Part shown: one piece after another, positions 27,239-37,199 of the stretch
Layout of the letters: every line of letters begins with the position of its first letter
How positions within the stretch are numbered: the stretch's first letter is position 1
NCBI GenBank assembly: GCA_021838785.1
Contig: JAKCCV010000010.1
Location: 1 to 64,000, forward strand
Length of the DNA: 64,000 nt
Origin: Acidobacteriota bacterium
GTDB taxonomy: Bacteria; Acidobacteriota; Terriglobia; UBA7540
Direction of reading: 5' to 3'
The notes under the pieces: generated by a model
What the model was told of the DNA's origin: nothing
The model's input: the letters and a program-made list of their open reading frames with translations, nothing else
The model's database searches: none
Position numbers and translations under genes: made by a program

Positions 27239-27955
27239 CTAGCCGCCGACGAAATTTTCCAGTCCTGCTTTGTTTTGGATGACCAGCGTGGCGCCGCGCA
27301 GAGACGCCAGGCGCCGCGCCCGAAATTCACTGAGGATGCGCGTCACCGTCTCGCGCGAGGTGCCGATAAATTGGGCAATCTCTTCGTGAGTCAGGCCCAG
27401 CTTGACGCGCGTGCCTTGCGGGGAGGGTTCTCCATCCTCCGACCACTCAAGCAGCAGGCGCGCCAGCTTCTCCGGCGCCGAGCCCGCCAGTCCGAGCGTC
27501 CGCAATTGGTCAGTGACGGAATTGTAGTTTGAGCTGAGGTTCTCCACCGCCCGCAATCCCGCCTCGCCGTGCAGCCTCAGCAACCGCAGAAAATCGTCTC
27601 TCCCAATAAAGTTGACCTGGCAGGGATGGAGGGCTTCCGCCGTCACCTCGTAGGGCTGACCGGCAATTGTGGCGCTCAACCCCAACACTTCGCCCGGTCG
27701 GGCAATGCGCAGGATCAGCGTCTTCCCTTCGCTTGAACTGGTCGAAAGCTTCACCCGGCCTTGGCAGAGCACGAACACTCCGCGGGAGGCCTGGCCCTCG
27801 ACAAAAAGAACAGCGCCTTGCGGGTAGCTGTTGGTGAACTTCACGGCCTCCAAGTCGCGCAAGGCATTGGGATTTAACTTACAGAAAAATCCGTTGGTGC
27901 GTGCGCGGCACGTTTGGCAATTCTCAATCAATTCCAGCCCATAAGGTGACCGCAT
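27239..27955 (-). CDS. FNR-like transcription regulator with four candidate Fe-S cysteines
   Basis: A 238-residue Crp/Fnr-family protein. An N-terminal cluster has Cys 13, 16 and 25 (ENCQTCRART, FFCKL). A cyclic-nucleotide-type beta barrel follows, with Cys 112 (ALHPCQVNF) at the position matching the fourth ligand of E. coli FNR. The winged helix reads LTHEEIAQFIGTSRETVTRI. SRETVTR in the recognition helix is CRP-like rather than the E-xx-SR of FNR. The four cysteines suggest an oxygen-labile [4Fe-4S] cluster, which is inference. ATG 27955 is set by GGAGG 7 nt upstream. It follows the STAS-like gene within 1-2 bp. Confidence 0.85.
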   Translation of the reverse strand: MRSPYGLELIENCQTCRARTNGFFCKLNPNALRDLEAVKFTNSYPQGAVLFVEGQASRGVFVLCQGRVKLSTSSSEGKTLILRIARPGEVLGLSATIAGQPYEVTAEALHPCQVNFIGRDDFLRLLRLHGEAGLRAVENLSSNYNSVTDQLRTLGLAGSAPEKLARLLLEWSEDGEPSPQGTRVKLGLTHEEIAQFIGTSRETVTRILSEFRARRLASLRGATLVIQNKAGLENFVGG

Positions 27956-27956
27956 C

Positions 27957-28250
27957 TCACTTCCTCCCTTCCCGGAGGCTTTCAGCCTCCCTAACAGCTT
28001 CGGCAACAATATATTTGGTCATGGGAGCGTCGGCAATCAGTTCCGTCCCGTTTCGATGCATCCGGCTGAGAAGCTCCTTCCCGTTCTCATCAACCGCTGA
28101 CACTGAACAGAGATCCACGCTCAGCCGCTGTTCGCCAGCCCTTAATGACGTCCACACACTGTCAACCTCATTGACCCAAGGCCCGACCAATCGTCCCTCC
28201 AGTTTAATCCTCATCCCGTGCGGGGAGGCTTCTGTCGTGATCCTCAGCAC
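27957..28250 (-). CDS. STAS-like domain protein, partner of FNR-like regulator
   Basis: A 97-residue single-domain protein: LRITTEASPHGMRIKLEGRL, VGPWVNEVDSVW, LSVDLCSVSAVDENGKELLS and HRNGTELIADAPMTKYIV. Strand-helix order and the DLxxVxxVDENGKELL block match STAS/anti-sigma-antagonist-like domains; the usual phosphorylatable Ser is not obvious. GTG 28250 is chosen, with AGAGGG 6 nt before it; a longer TTG start at 28316 is unsupported. Its stop nearly touches the regulator start, so the two are translated together and may act on each other. Confidence 0.7.
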   Translation of the reverse strand: MLRITTEASPHGMRIKLEGRLVGPWVNEVDSVWTSLRAGEQRLSVDLCSVSAVDENGKELLSRMHRNGTELIADAPMTKYIVAEAVREAESLREGRK

Positions 28251-28338
28251 ACCAAGCCCTCTTTGCTCTTGGACGCCTCCACGCCCTGTGTTACGAGCAT
28301 TTTCGTCTCCAACCAAGCCTGTTCGCCAAATGTTAAAA

Positions 28339-28361
28339 ATAAGCTACTTATAATCAATAAG
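28339..28361. promoter_or_regulatory. Overlapping palindromic half-sites before STAS-regulator operon
   Basis: Three half-sites alternate orientation: ATAAG (28339-28343), CTTAT (28347-28351), ATAAG (28357-28361), with spacers of 3 and 5 bp. The region is A/T-rich within GC-rich DNA and lies in the 200-bp gap upstream of the minus-strand operon. It may be an operator; it does not match the FNR box. Confidence 0.35.
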
Positions 28362-28451
28362 ATACATTGCTTACGCAGCTTTCTTGGTGGAAGGCCGAGG
28401 TGCCCGGAAGCCGGTTTTGGCTGACGTTATATCGTCATTGACGGCTTATCG

Positions 28452-30692
28452 TCAGATGTCTCGCCGGTCAATCCCTAGTTTCCGCATTTTTGAGTTCAAG
28501 GTAGTGCGTTTGAGCCCGAGGCGAGCGGCTGCGCCATCCGGCCCGCTGATGCGGCCGCCGGCTTCTCGCAGAACGCGAAGGATGTGCTCTCGCTCGGCAA
28601 CCTCCAGCGAGGTGGAGGGACCCGAAGGTGAGGATAGCGCCGCCTTGAGTTCTGCTATGGGAGCTTGCAGTCTGCCGCCCGGCGACAGAATCACGGCCCG
28701 CTCGATAAAATTTTCCAACTCGCGCACGTTTCCTGGCCAAGGATAACTGCTCAAGGCGTCCATGGTTTCCTGGGGGATATCCGTGATTTTGCGGTTCATG
28801 CGCTGGGAGTGTTTCTGCGTGAAGTAGCGGACCAAGATGGGGATATCGCCCCGGCGCTCGCGCAGAGGGGGAACCAAAATCGGGAACACGTTGAGGCGAT
28901 AAAAAAGGTCGCTGCGGAAACGGCCGTCCTTCACCATCTCTTCAAGGTTGCGATTGGTGGCGGCAATCAGCCGCACATCCACGTGGATGGAGCGGGTGCC
29001 TCCCAGCCGTTCGATTTCCTTCTCCTGCAGAGCGCGGAGGAGCTTGGGCTGGAGTTCCAAGGGCAGGTCGCCAACTTCGTCGAGGAACAGCGTGCCCTGG
29101 TCGGCCAGCTCCATGCGGCCGACCTTTTGCGCGATCGCGCCCGTGAAGGCGCCCTTCTCGTGACCGAAGAGTTCGCTTTCCAGCAAGCCGGCGGGAATCG
29201 CGGCGCAACTGATTTTGACAAACGTATGGTTCTTGCGCGGGCTAAGCCGGTGGATGGCGCGCGCGATCAGCTCCTTGCCCGTTCCGGTTTCGCCGAGAAT
29301 TAGAACGGTCGCCTCCGTTTCCGCCACGGTTTCCACCTGTTTTAACACGCGGCGCAAGCCGGGGCTTTCGCCGACGATTTCCTCAAAGTTGTACTCGGTT
29401 CGCAGTTCGTCTTCAAGGTAGGTTTTCTCTTCTGCCAGACGGTCTTTCAGCTGAGTGATGCGCTGGAAGGCCAGCGCATTATCCATCGCCAAAGCAATTT
29501 GGTTCGCCAACTGCGAGAGCAGGTGACAGTTTTCCTGGCGAAAGGCGTTGGGCTGACGGCTGGCTAAATTCAGCGTTCCCAGCACGCGATCCCGGCTCAC
29601 CAGCGGCAGCCAGCAGGCCGATTGCATCCCCGCCGCTGCAAGGTAAGGAATGAGTCCGGAATGAAAACCGGAATCCTCAATGCGGTCAAGCGACAAAACC
29701 TTCTGCGACGTGACGACCCAGCCTTCCGGCGAACCGCTGCGCGGGACCACGGCGGGTGCGCCTTCGTCTGGCAACCCCTCGCCAAGGGCTTGGACGTAAA
29801 GCTGTCCGGTAGTGGCGTCGAAGAGCGCCAGGCTGGCGTAATCGCAAGGAAATACCCTCCTCAGGCTGGACGAGATGGCGTCCAACAGTTGGTGGATGTC
29901 CACGCTGGCGATCAGCACGCTTGAAAATTCCAACAGCAACGCCTCCAGAGCTTGCTTGCGCGCCGTAAAGTCACGGGCCACCTTGGAATAGTTGCGGATC
30001 TTGCCCGTGCTATCCCGAATGGCGGTGGTGACGACGTTGGCCCAGAATTTGGTCCCGTCTTTCCGCAGTCGCCATCCTTCATCCTCGGTCCGCCCCAGAA
30101 GCGCCGCCCGATGCATTTCCGCCTCGGGCAAGCCCCGCGCCACGTCTTCCGGCGTGAAGAGAATCGAGCAAGGCTTTCCTAAAACCTCCTCGGCGGTAAA
30201 ACCGTTGGTTTTTTCCGCTCCGGGACCCCATCGGACAATGCGGCCCTCCGCGTCCAACATAAAAATGGCGTAATCCTGAATGCTCTCGACCAGCAGCCGG
30301 AGTTGCTCCTCGCGGAGGCGCAATTCTTCTTCGTACTTCCTCCGGTCGGTTAAATCTCGAATCACACTGAGGGTGACGCCGCCGTCTTCTCCGGCGATAG
30401 GACTTAGCATGATGTCCACGGGAAACTCGCTGCCGTCCTTGCGCCGAGCGCCCAGCTCCAGGCCCGTGTTGAGATGACGCCGGTGCGGTTCGGCCTGGTA
30501 GGCTTCCCGCCGTTGAACGTGCTTTGCCCGAAGGTGGTCGGGGACCAGCCGCTCGATAGGTTGTCCGAGGAGCTCATCTCGGCTGTAGCCGAACAGCGCC
30601 TGAGCCTGGTTATTCAGTTGGATAATCTTGCCTTCAGAGTCCGTCAGGATGATGGCGTCTGGCAGGGATTCGAAGAGTTGCTCAAAGTTCAA
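28452..30692 (-). CDS. PAS-PAS-GAF sigma-54-dependent activator
   Basis: A 746-residue enhancer-binding protein. PAS domain 1 (about 1-120) and PAS 2 (about 125-250) end in RDLTDRR and RDFTARK. A GAF domain spans about 255-410. The AAA+ domain has Walker A in [18 protein letters not shown], the sigma-54 contact loop GAFTGA, Walker B in [12 protein letters not shown], and the R-finger region. A Fis-type HTH ends the protein ([20 protein letters not shown]). The start is TTG 30692 with GAGG 8 nt upstream. There is no receiver domain, so the signal probably enters through PAS/GAF, such as redox, light or a small ligand. Its targets are not adjacent. Confidence 0.92.
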   Translation of the reverse strand: MNFEQLFESLPDAIILTDSEGKIIQLNNQAQALFGYSRDELLGQPIERLVPDHLRAKHVQRREAYQAEPHRRHLNTGLELGARRKDGSEFPVDIMLSPIAGEDGGVTLSVIRDLTDRRKYEEELRLREEQLRLLVESIQDYAIFMLDAEGRIVRWGPGAEKTNGFTAEEVLGKPCSILFTPEDVARGLPEAEMHRAALLGRTEDEGWRLRKDGTKFWANVVTTAIRDSTGKIRNYSKVARDFTARKQALEALLLEFSSVLIASVDIHQLLDAISSSLRRVFPCDYASLALFDATTGQLYVQALGEGLPDEGAPAVVPRSGSPEGWVVTSQKVLSLDRIEDSGFHSGLIPYLAAAGMQSACWLPLVSRDRVLGTLNLASRQPNAFRQENCHLLSQLANQIALAMDNALAFQRITQLKDRLAEEKTYLEDELRTEYNFEEIVGESPGLRRVLKQVETVAETEATVLILGETGTGKELIARAIHRLSPRKNHTFVKISCAAIPAGLLESELFGHEKGAFTGAIAQKVGRMELADQGTLFLDEVGDLPLELQPKLLRALQEKEIERLGGTRSIHVDVRLIAATNRNLEEMVKDGRFRSDLFYRLNVFPILVPPLRERRGDIPILVRYFTQKHSQRMNRKITDIPQETMDALSSYPWPGNVRELENFIERAVILSPGGRLQAPIAELKAALSSPSGPSTSLEVAEREHILRVLREAGGRISGPDGAAARLGLKRTTLNSKMRKLGIDRRDI

Positions 30693-30854
30693 GCCTCACA
30701 CCTCGCGCCCATACGCCAAGCTACCCAGCCTAATTACCTGGGATTCAACCTACCTCTTTTTCTAGCATAACATGTCGCCGGGCCTAAGGGAGCCTTTGAA
30801 AGGAGCGAACGCCGAAACGGCGGGATAAGACCGGCTCAGGTTTTTTTGGCACGC

Positions 30855-32582
30855 TCAGAGCGGATGCCCGGTTCCTTTGCGCAGGGTCACTATTTGATCC
30901 GCCTTAATTCCCATCCACTTCTCATTAGCTCCGCCCGGCCACCGGACGACGACGGCGTCGGCTCGAGGGCTTGTGCCAAGACCAAAATGTACGCGAATGT
31001 CGCTTGCGCTGAGCATGCTCCCATCGGTGTGAGCGCGCCGCCAAATTGTCGGTTGGCCGGTGCGAAAAACACCCACCTCCGCCCCCATGCCAAACCGGTT
31101 GCCTTCCGGGGCGGTCAACCGAACCAACAACCAATGTCCGCCGGAGCTGGCTTCATTCAGCAGCAGTAGGGCGCGGCCGTTTTCGTTGGTCACCACAATA
31201 TCCACGCTGCCATCGTTGTTGATATCCCCAAAGGCCGCCCCGCGGCCGACGCGGAGCGGCTGGAACGCCGGCCCGGCCGTTTGCGTCACCTCAAGAAAGC
31301 CCTGTCCCGGCCCTTGATTGTGGAAGAGCTGGTTTCTCTGCGCGTAAGGGTAGGCGTTATGAGCGCGCGCCCGCAGGGATTCGATGATGGTCATCGCGCC
31401 ATCGGCAATGAAGAGGTCCATCAGCCCGTCGTTGTCATAATCCAAAAACCCCACGCCGTAGCCTGTGTATCCGAAGGTGGCTTGAGCCAGGCGAAACTGC
31501 GCCGTCACGTCGTCATAGAGTCCCTTGCCGTCGCTGCGGAACAAAGTTACGCCCTCGCCCGTCAGGTTGGTGACGACAATTTCCAGGTGACCGTCGTTAT
31601 CAACGTCTTCGGCGGCCAAGCCCATGCCGGCCTTGGCCAAGCCGTCTTCGCTGTAGGCCAAACCCGCTTCAAGCGCCCCTTCGCGGAAGGTTCCATTGCC
31701 TTGATTCACCCACAAATAGTTGGCGGCCGAATCGTTGGCCACGTAGATATCCGTTCGGCCGCTCCCCAGAAAATCGGCGCAGATGACTCCCAAGCCGTAC
31801 CCCGGTTTAGAGCCGATGCCGGAGGAGGCGGTCACATCCTCGAAGCGCCCGTGGCCCAGATTGCGAAACAGCCGTGCGGGAAGCGGGTCATAGGCTCGCG
31901 GGGAACAATAGTCCAGTTCGCCGGCCGGCGCGTAGCACCGCTTGTTGTCCGCCACGGTAAAGTCCACGTAGTTGCAAACGAACAGGTCCAGCCGCCCGTC
32001 GCCGTCGTAATCCAACCAGGCGGCGCTGGTGCTCCAGCGGGGATCATCCACGCCAGCCGCGGCGGTCACGTCGGTGAACGTGCCGTCTCCGTTGTTGTGA
32101 TAAAGCACGTTGTGGCCGAAGTTGGTGACGTAAAGGTCCTGATAGCCGTCGTTGTCATAATCTCCGACGGCTACCCCCATCCCGTAGCCGACGTGTCCGA
32201 CGCCGGCCTTCTCCGTGACATCCACAAAGCGCAGCTTGCCGGTTTCCGCCAACAGGTTCTTAAAAAGCCGATTGCCGGGTTTCCACCCGGCTGGGGGCTC
32301 CATCAGCGGGCGCGCCTGGGGATTGAGCAAGCCACCCTGCAGAAAATAGACATCCAAATCTCCGTCGTTGTCGTAGTCCACTAGCGCCACGCCGGCGCCG
32401 ATAATCTCCGGCATATAGTGCTGCCGCGTGGGAGCGCCGTAGAGAAAAAAATCCAGCCCTACCTCCGAAGCCACGTCGCGGAAAAGAGCCGGAGCGCTGG
32501 GCGGACGTGGCCCGGCTCCCTTCGATTTGCGGGGAAGTCCCGTCAGGGCCAGCGTTGAAAGTAGAAGGTCGCGTCGCGTCAA
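30855..32582 (-). CDS. CRTAC1-type FG-GAP repeat protein with ASPIC/UnbV domain
   Basis: A 575-residue exported protein. The N-terminus TRRDLLLSTLALTGLP is a Tat-type signal. The body holds six to seven FG-GAP/VCBS repeats with Ca-binding motifs: DYDNDGDLDVYF, DYDNDGYQDLYV, DYDGDGRLDLFV, DVDNDGHLEIVV, DYDNDGLMDLFI and DINNDGSVDIVV. The C-terminus is an ASPIC/UnbV domain (VHFGLGTSPRADAVVVRWPG). It folds as a beta-propeller that probably binds calcium and a surface or matrix partner. The adjacent TPR gene upstream, 34 bp away, is a usual companion of this family. The exact role is unknown. Confidence 0.88.
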   Translation of the reverse strand: MTRRDLLLSTLALTGLPRKSKGAGPRPPSAPALFRDVASEVGLDFFLYGAPTRQHYMPEIIGAGVALVDYDNDGDLDVYFLQGGLLNPQARPLMEPPAGWKPGNRLFKNLLAETGKLRFVDVTEKAGVGHVGYGMGVAVGDYDNDGYQDLYVTNFGHNVLYHNNGDGTFTDVTAAAGVDDPRWSTSAAWLDYDGDGRLDLFVCNYVDFTVADNKRCYAPAGELDYCSPRAYDPLPARLFRNLGHGRFEDVTASSGIGSKPGYGLGVICADFLGSGRTDIYVANDSAANYLWVNQGNGTFREGALEAGLAYSEDGLAKAGMGLAAEDVDNDGHLEIVVTNLTGEGVTLFRSDGKGLYDDVTAQFRLAQATFGYTGYGVGFLDYDNDGLMDLFIADGAMTIIESLRARAHNAYPYAQRNQLFHNQGPGQGFLEVTQTAGPAFQPLRVGRGAAFGDINNDGSVDIVVTNENGRALLLLNEASSGGHWLLVRLTAPEGNRFGMGAEVGVFRTGQPTIWRRAHTDGSMLSASDIRVHFGLGTSPRADAVVVRWPGGANEKWMGIKADQIVTLRKGTGHPL

Positions 32583-32616
32583 GATAATTTCCGCGGATAG
32601 CTTATAGGATGCGCGG

Positions 32617-34035
32617 TTAGCGCTCGGCGGTATTGTTCTCTAGCGCTCTCAGGTCGCGCTGAATGCTGGTTACCAACTGAGTTTGGCCGCGTGCCGAAGC
32701 TTCGGCCTCGGCCTTGCGCATCGTCGTGAGGGCTTGGGGAAAATTCCCCGCTCGCGCGTAAGTCGCTCCCAGCGCATACAAAAAAGTTGGAGTTTTGTCG
32801 TCATCCGGCGTAAGAATCTTTCGGAATTGCCGGATGGCTTCGGCATAGTGGCCCTGGTTCGCCAAAATCTGTCCCATGTGGAAGCGCGCCAGCCGATAAT
32901 CCGGCTGATCCTCGACTGCCTGCTGAAACTGTTGCAAAGCCTGCCGCAGGTGGCCCTGTTGTTCCAGCAGAAACCCCAAATTGTTATGCGCCTGCGCGTA
33001 ATACGGATTAATCTCCACCGCCTTGCGAAACGCTTGCTCGGCCTCCGCGTATTTCCCCAGGCCAAACATCAGCACTCCGTAATTGTAATAGCAATCCGAT
33101 CGGTGCGGGTTCAGCCGAACCGCCGCGCGGTATTCCTCTTCGGCTTTGGTGTAATCTCCCACTCGCGCGTAAAGCTGAATGAGGTTGATGTAGGGCTGCA
33201 CGAAATCCGGATCGAGCGCAATGGCTTTCAAATGCGCCTGAATGGCGGCTTGCAGATTTCCCTCCTGAGCCAGCGCCAACCCGCGCTGCAAATAATGGAG
33301 CGGCGCTTGATTCAACTGCTGCACGGCGGCGCGCAGCGGATCCACCGCCGGCGGGTCCGTGGTCGCGTTGGCCTGATAGGCGATAAATTGTCGCTTGGCT
33401 TTGCGAGGGTGGCCCAACTTTCGGTAGGCCAGCGCCAGGGCGTAATGCGCCGCGCCATAACGAGGAAACAACCGGCACGCCCGCTCAAGCGCCACGGCCG
33501 CCGACGCCGTCTCCCCCTGCTCGGCTTCGGCGCGGCCCAGTCCGTAGAAAGCTTCAGGATTATCCGGGTAGTTTTTCGTGATGACGGAATAAAGTCTTTG
33601 GCTCTCGCTCCATTGCCCGATGGCCAGCAGGCACCGGCCAAGATTCAATCGGGCAGGCAGGTAGCTCGGTTGCATCCTGATGGCGGCTCGAAAGGTCTGG
33701 GCAGCCTGCTGATATTGACCTAGTTTCATTTCAACATACGCCAGGTTATAAACCCACTGGAATGCCGTGGGCGCCAAAAGGTGTGCCCGACGATAGCAAA
33801 CCGCTGCCGCCGCGTATTGCTGGTAGGCATCGAGCACCATCCCTAACTTCCCGGTGGCTTCGGGATCGGTGGGATGCTGGCGCGCGGCGGTGGCCGCGTT
33901 TTCAATCTGTTGGCGCACGCCGGGGAAAACATGCGCCAAATCAAGCTGGGGTAAAGGTGGCAATTTCGCCGAGCGAGCCGGCCCTGCCAGGCCCATCCCA
34001 AGCAACACCACCGCCCATGCCCGGCGAACCTTCAT
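32617..34035 (-). CDS. Exported TPR-repeat protein
   Basis: A 472-residue protein with a signal ([19 protein letters not shown]). It contains about ten tetratricopeptide repeats, such as [80 protein letters not shown] and [20 protein letters not shown]. This makes a superhelical protein-binding scaffold in the envelope. It lies directly upstream of the CRTAC1-type gene in the same direction, so the two probably form a unit. Confidence 0.85.
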   Translation of the reverse strand: MKVRRAWAVVLLGMGLAGPARSAKLPPLPQLDLAHVFPGVRQQIENAATAARQHPTDPEATGKLGMVLDAYQQYAAAAVCYRRAHLLAPTAFQWVYNLAYVEMKLGQYQQAAQTFRAAIRMQPSYLPARLNLGRCLLAIGQWSESQRLYSVITKNYPDNPEAFYGLGRAEAEQGETASAAVALERACRLFPRYGAAHYALALAYRKLGHPRKAKRQFIAYQANATTDPPAVDPLRAAVQQLNQAPLHYLQRGLALAQEGNLQAAIQAHLKAIALDPDFVQPYINLIQLYARVGDYTKAEEEYRAAVRLNPHRSDCYYNYGVLMFGLGKYAEAEQAFRKAVEINPYYAQAHNNLGFLLEQQGHLRQALQQFQQAVEDQPDYRLARFHMGQILANQGHYAEAIRQFRKILTPDDDKTPTFLYALGATYARAGNFPQALTTMRKAEAEASARGQTQLVTSIQRDLRALENNTAER

Positions 34036-34216
34036 GCTTTGATTCTAGCGACCGAGGGGGCGGCGAAGTCAAGCACGCCGATGGCGTGGCACAGCCCACC
34101 GCACTTATCCTCGCGGAGTTGTAGGATGCTGCTGAGAAGAGGAGAGCGGAGTTGGCTGCCTGAATAGGGAAACCGCGCACAGTTGATGGAGCAGAAGATG
34201 CGAACCCTGGCAACCG

Positions 34217-36205
34217 CTACATCCGTTCAGGAACCTCGATGCCCAACAATTCGAGCGTTTGCGTTAAGGTTTGGCTGACGATGGACACCAGAAACAGCAA
34301 AACCTTTTGCCGCGCCGCGTCCGGCTCGCTCAAGATGTGGTGCCGATGGTAGAAATTGTTAAAACTTTGCGCCAGACGGAAAGCGAATTTGGCGACGACG
34401 GCCGGCTCGGCATGGGTGATGGCCTGGTCGGCGACGAGTTCAAGCTGCGCGGCGAGCGCGGTCAACTGCCAAAGCGCCAGTCCGTCCTCCCCTTCAAAAG
34501 CGGCGCGAAGCTGGGCCGGGCTGACTTCCTGATCGAGCGAACGAACGTCGAAGCCGGGGTGCGATTCGGCGAATTTGCGGAAAATATTCCGCGCGCGCAC
34601 GGTCGAATACTGAAGGTAGGGGCCGGTTTCGCCCTCGAAGGCGAGCGCTTCTTTGAAATCGAACACGATGACGACGCGGCGCGAAAATTTGGAGAGAAAA
34701 TACCGCAACGCGCCGACGGCAATCATGCGGCCGTAGGCTGCCTGCTCTGCCGGGTCGTCGGTCATCTGGCGCGAGCGAACTTCTTCCGTGGCCTTTTCGA
34801 CCAGCCGATCCAACAAATCATCCGCTTTCATGCCGAGCCCTTTGCGCCCCGAAACCTCCACGTAGCTGCGCTCGCGGTCTTCCGCCGAAAGTTCAAAGCC
34901 CAATTCCTCGGCGCAAGCCGGTGAAAGCCCCACTACTTCATAGGCGAAATGGTGCAAATGGGCGGCGGCCTCGGCATGTCCCATGGCCCTGAGCGCCGCG
35001 GCGACGACGTTTTGAAGATAGGTTTGCCGCGTGTCAATGACGGAATAGACCGTGGTGGCGTGGCCAAAATGAGGAGCCGACCCCTGGGCCTCGCCCGCCG
35101 TCAGCCAGAGCGTTTTCCCATCGGGGTACTGATAAAACGGCGCGTAGGTAAAATCCTTGCCGAGCAAACCGAATTTCCAAAGATGATAGGCAATGTCCTT
35201 GCCGACGTAAGTGACGGTGCCGTTCGAGCGAACGATAATTTTGACGTCGTCGTTTTTTTCCTCCGCGTCGTCGTCGGGGCTTCCCTCCAGGCTCATCACC
35301 CAGCAGCCGGCGTTTTTGCCCGCGGTCTCGTAACGAACCGCGCCCACGCGCTGCATCTCCTCAAACGCCGCCTTCCAGAAATCCAGCCGCAAAATTTCGC
35401 TTTCTTCCACCAGCAGGTCGTACTCGATGTTGAGGCGGAGCATCGTCGCCAAATGCTTTTTGACGATGGCGGTGGAAACGATTTTGGCGACAGTCGCGGC
35501 CTCGCCGTGATTTTCTTCAATCGCCTTCAGGGTGTCGGCGCGCAGTCTCAACATCTCCGGATGCTCCTCATAGGCGCGAAAGACGCGCGCGTAGAGGTCC
35601 CAACAATAGTAATCAAACCGCGTGGCGGGGTCGTTTACGATGGCTTGAACGTCGTCGTCGGTTTTTCGCTCGAGGTTGAGGAAACCCACGACGACGTCCG
35701 CCACCTGCACGCCGGTGTTGTCAATGTAGTTTTGGACTTCGACGCGATAGCCGCGGAACCGCAGCAGACGGGCGAACGAGTCGCCGAGCACGGCGTTGCG
35801 CAAGTGGCCGATGTGTGCGGCCTTGTTGGGATTGATGCTAGTGTGCTCGACTAACACCTTTTCATGCTTTCGGCGCGGGGAAGTCTCCGTCTGTCCGTGG
35901 CGCAGGCGATAAAGCCGCAGCGCCACGGGCCCCCGTTCCAGGTAAAAATTGACGTAACCGCCACCGGCCACGCCGGCTCGCTCAACGCCGTCAATCGGCA
36001 GCATCTTTTGGGCGAGATGTTCAGCAATCCGCCGCGGCGGCTGCCGCAGCTTTTTAGCCAGCTCGAACGCCGCCGCCAGTGAAACATCGCCCAGCTCGGG
36101 CTGCGGCGGAGTGTCCAACGCCGGCGGCTCCACCGTCAGACCAAAAAGCTCGCGCACGACCTCGATATACTTCCGCCCAATCGCTTCCTGAATCGCTACG
36201 TACAC
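34217..36205 (-). CDS. argS: Arginyl-tRNA synthetase
   Basis: A 662-residue class I aminoacyl-tRNA synthetase that charges tRNA-Arg. HIGH is at 131-134 in NPNKAAHIGHLRNAVLGD, the ArgS-specific context. A KMSKS equivalent is degenerate (SGRKGLGMKADDLL), as usual in bacterial ArgS. The N-terminal additional domain (about 1-110) and C-terminal DALR anticodon-binding domain (ARNIFRKF, then QSFNNFYHRHHILSEPD) are present. It is slightly longer than many relatives owing to an acidic insert (PDDDAEEKNDDVK). Single gene, divergent from rpiB. Confidence 0.96.
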   Translation of the reverse strand: MYVAIQEAIGRKYIEVVRELFGLTVEPPALDTPPQPELGDVSLAAAFELAKKLRQPPRRIAEHLAQKMLPIDGVERAGVAGGGYVNFYLERGPVALRLYRLRHGQTETSPRRKHEKVLVEHTSINPNKAAHIGHLRNAVLGDSFARLLRFRGYRVEVQNYIDNTGVQVADVVVGFLNLERKTDDDVQAIVNDPATRFDYYCWDLYARVFRAYEEHPEMLRLRADTLKAIEENHGEAATVAKIVSTAIVKKHLATMLRLNIEYDLLVEESEILRLDFWKAAFEEMQRVGAVRYETAGKNAGCWVMSLEGSPDDDAEEKNDDVKIIVRSNGTVTYVGKDIAYHLWKFGLLGKDFTYAPFYQYPDGKTLWLTAGEAQGSAPHFGHATTVYSVIDTRQTYLQNVVAAALRAMGHAEAAAHLHHFAYEVVGLSPACAEELGFELSAEDRERSYVEVSGRKGLGMKADDLLDRLVEKATEEVRSRQMTDDPAEQAAYGRMIAVGALRYFLSKFSRRVVIVFDFKEALAFEGETGPYLQYSTVRARNIFRKFAESHPGFDVRSLDQEVSPAQLRAAFEGEDGLALWQLTALAAQLELVADQAITHAEPAVVAKFAFRLAQSFNNFYHRHHILSEPDAARQKVLLFLVSIVSQTLTQTLELLGIEVPERM

Positions 36206-36347
36206 GGTTTCCTTTCAGGGAAAGAAAATCTTCTCTTCAGGCATCCCACCGCCGCCCGAGCCTTCACGACGGCGTAACGCTTATCATAGCAGACCAACCT
36301 CCGGCGTGCGGCAGGCGCCGCGGCGCGCCCCACACCGCGCGCGAGTG

Positions 36348-36376
36348 TCGCTTTTCTCAGCGGGGGTTTATATAAT
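36348..36376 (+). promoter_or_regulatory. Candidate promoter of rpiB
   Basis: A consensus TATAAT (36371-36376) lies about 80 nt before the rpiB start. The -35 position 17 bp upstream (TCGCTT) is weak. Confidence 0.4.
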
Positions 36377-36454
36377 TCTTGGCCACGGACTGCGGCGAGG
36401 CAAAACTCACCGGCTGCCGCGCCCGGATCAAGATGTGCCGTGAGAGGAGGCGTC

Positions 36455-36916
36455 GTGAAGATTGTGCTCGGGGCGGACCACGCGGGATTTGAAATGAAAC
36501 AGAGCCTGCTGGCTTACGTCCAGGGTTTGGGTCACGAGGTCCTGGATGTGGGGGCCTTTGACGGCTCGCATCCCGACGATTACCCGGACTTTGCCCAGGC
36601 GGTCGGCGAGGCGGTAAGGAGCGGCCGGGCCGAGCGCGGGATTTTGATTTGCGGCAGCGGCGTAGGAGCCTCCGTCGCGGCCAATAAGATGCTCGGCATT
36701 CGGGCGGGGATTTGCCATGACACCTACTCGGCCCATCAAGGCGTCGAGCACGATGACATGAACGTCCTGGTGCTGGGCTCGCGGATTATTGGCCCAGAAC
36801 TCGCCCATGAGTTGGCGCGCGCCTTTCTCGCCGCGCGCTTTTCGGGGGAGGAGCGCCACGTGCGGCGGCTGGCGAAGGTGAAGGCCATCGAAGCTCGATT
36901 CCTCGCCGGCGCCTAG
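36455..36916 (+). CDS. rpiB: Ribose-5-phosphate isomerase B
   Basis: A 153-residue RpiB/LacAB-family enzyme that interconverts ribose 5-phosphate and ribulose 5-phosphate in the pentose phosphate pathway. [15 protein letters not shown] gives the N-terminal phosphate-site region. [20 protein letters not shown] contains the active-site Cys and the Gly-rich loop. [20 protein letters not shown] is the C-terminal signature. GTG 36455 is preferred, with AGGAGG 4 nt upstream. Its stop codon lies inside the left arm of the inverted-repeat element that follows. Monocistronic. Confidence 0.94.
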   Translation: MKIVLGADHAGFEMKQSLLAYVQGLGHEVLDVGAFDGSHPDDYPDFAQAVGEAVRSGRAERGILICGSGVGASVAANKMLGIRAGICHDTYSAHQGVEHDDMNVLVLGSRIIGPELAHELARAFLAARFSGEERHVRRLAKVKAIEARFLAGA

Positions 36917-37056
36917 TGTCGCGTTACAGAAGAAAGTGAAACACCGAAAAGCGACGGGGCTGCTGAAATAACTTGTGAAAGCTGGCTCTCAGGCCCCATC
37001 CGGACCTTCTGTTTTCTACAGATCATGTTTCACCTATTTCGGTAACATGACACTAG
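36913..37056. repeat. MITE-like element with 31-bp imperfect terminal inverted repeats
   Basis: The left arm (36913-36943) and the right arm (37026-37056) match in reverse complement at 25 of 31 positions. Both begin CTAGTGTC and end GTGAAACA when read inwards. The 144-bp unit has no gene. The arms form a very long hairpin if transcribed. A related end, CTAGTGTC-N6-CAGAAG, is found once more at 53891-53910. No target duplication is obvious. Confidence 0.5.
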
Positions 37057-37199
37057 CCTGCCGCCGGGGTGCGCTCCATCACAGCGGCGCGGGCGCAGTC
37101 GCACCACAATGTGAATGGGGCTTTCTCGCGCCGCGCGCGAAGACGGTGCCCGCCGACAGGCTGAAGTAAGTCACGGCAGCCCATTCTTGGAGGAAGGTC

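Noticed and set aside
31281-32384. Long plus-strand frame opposite the CRTAC1-type gene
   Set aside because: Its repetitive composition mirrors the FG-GAP codons of the real gene.
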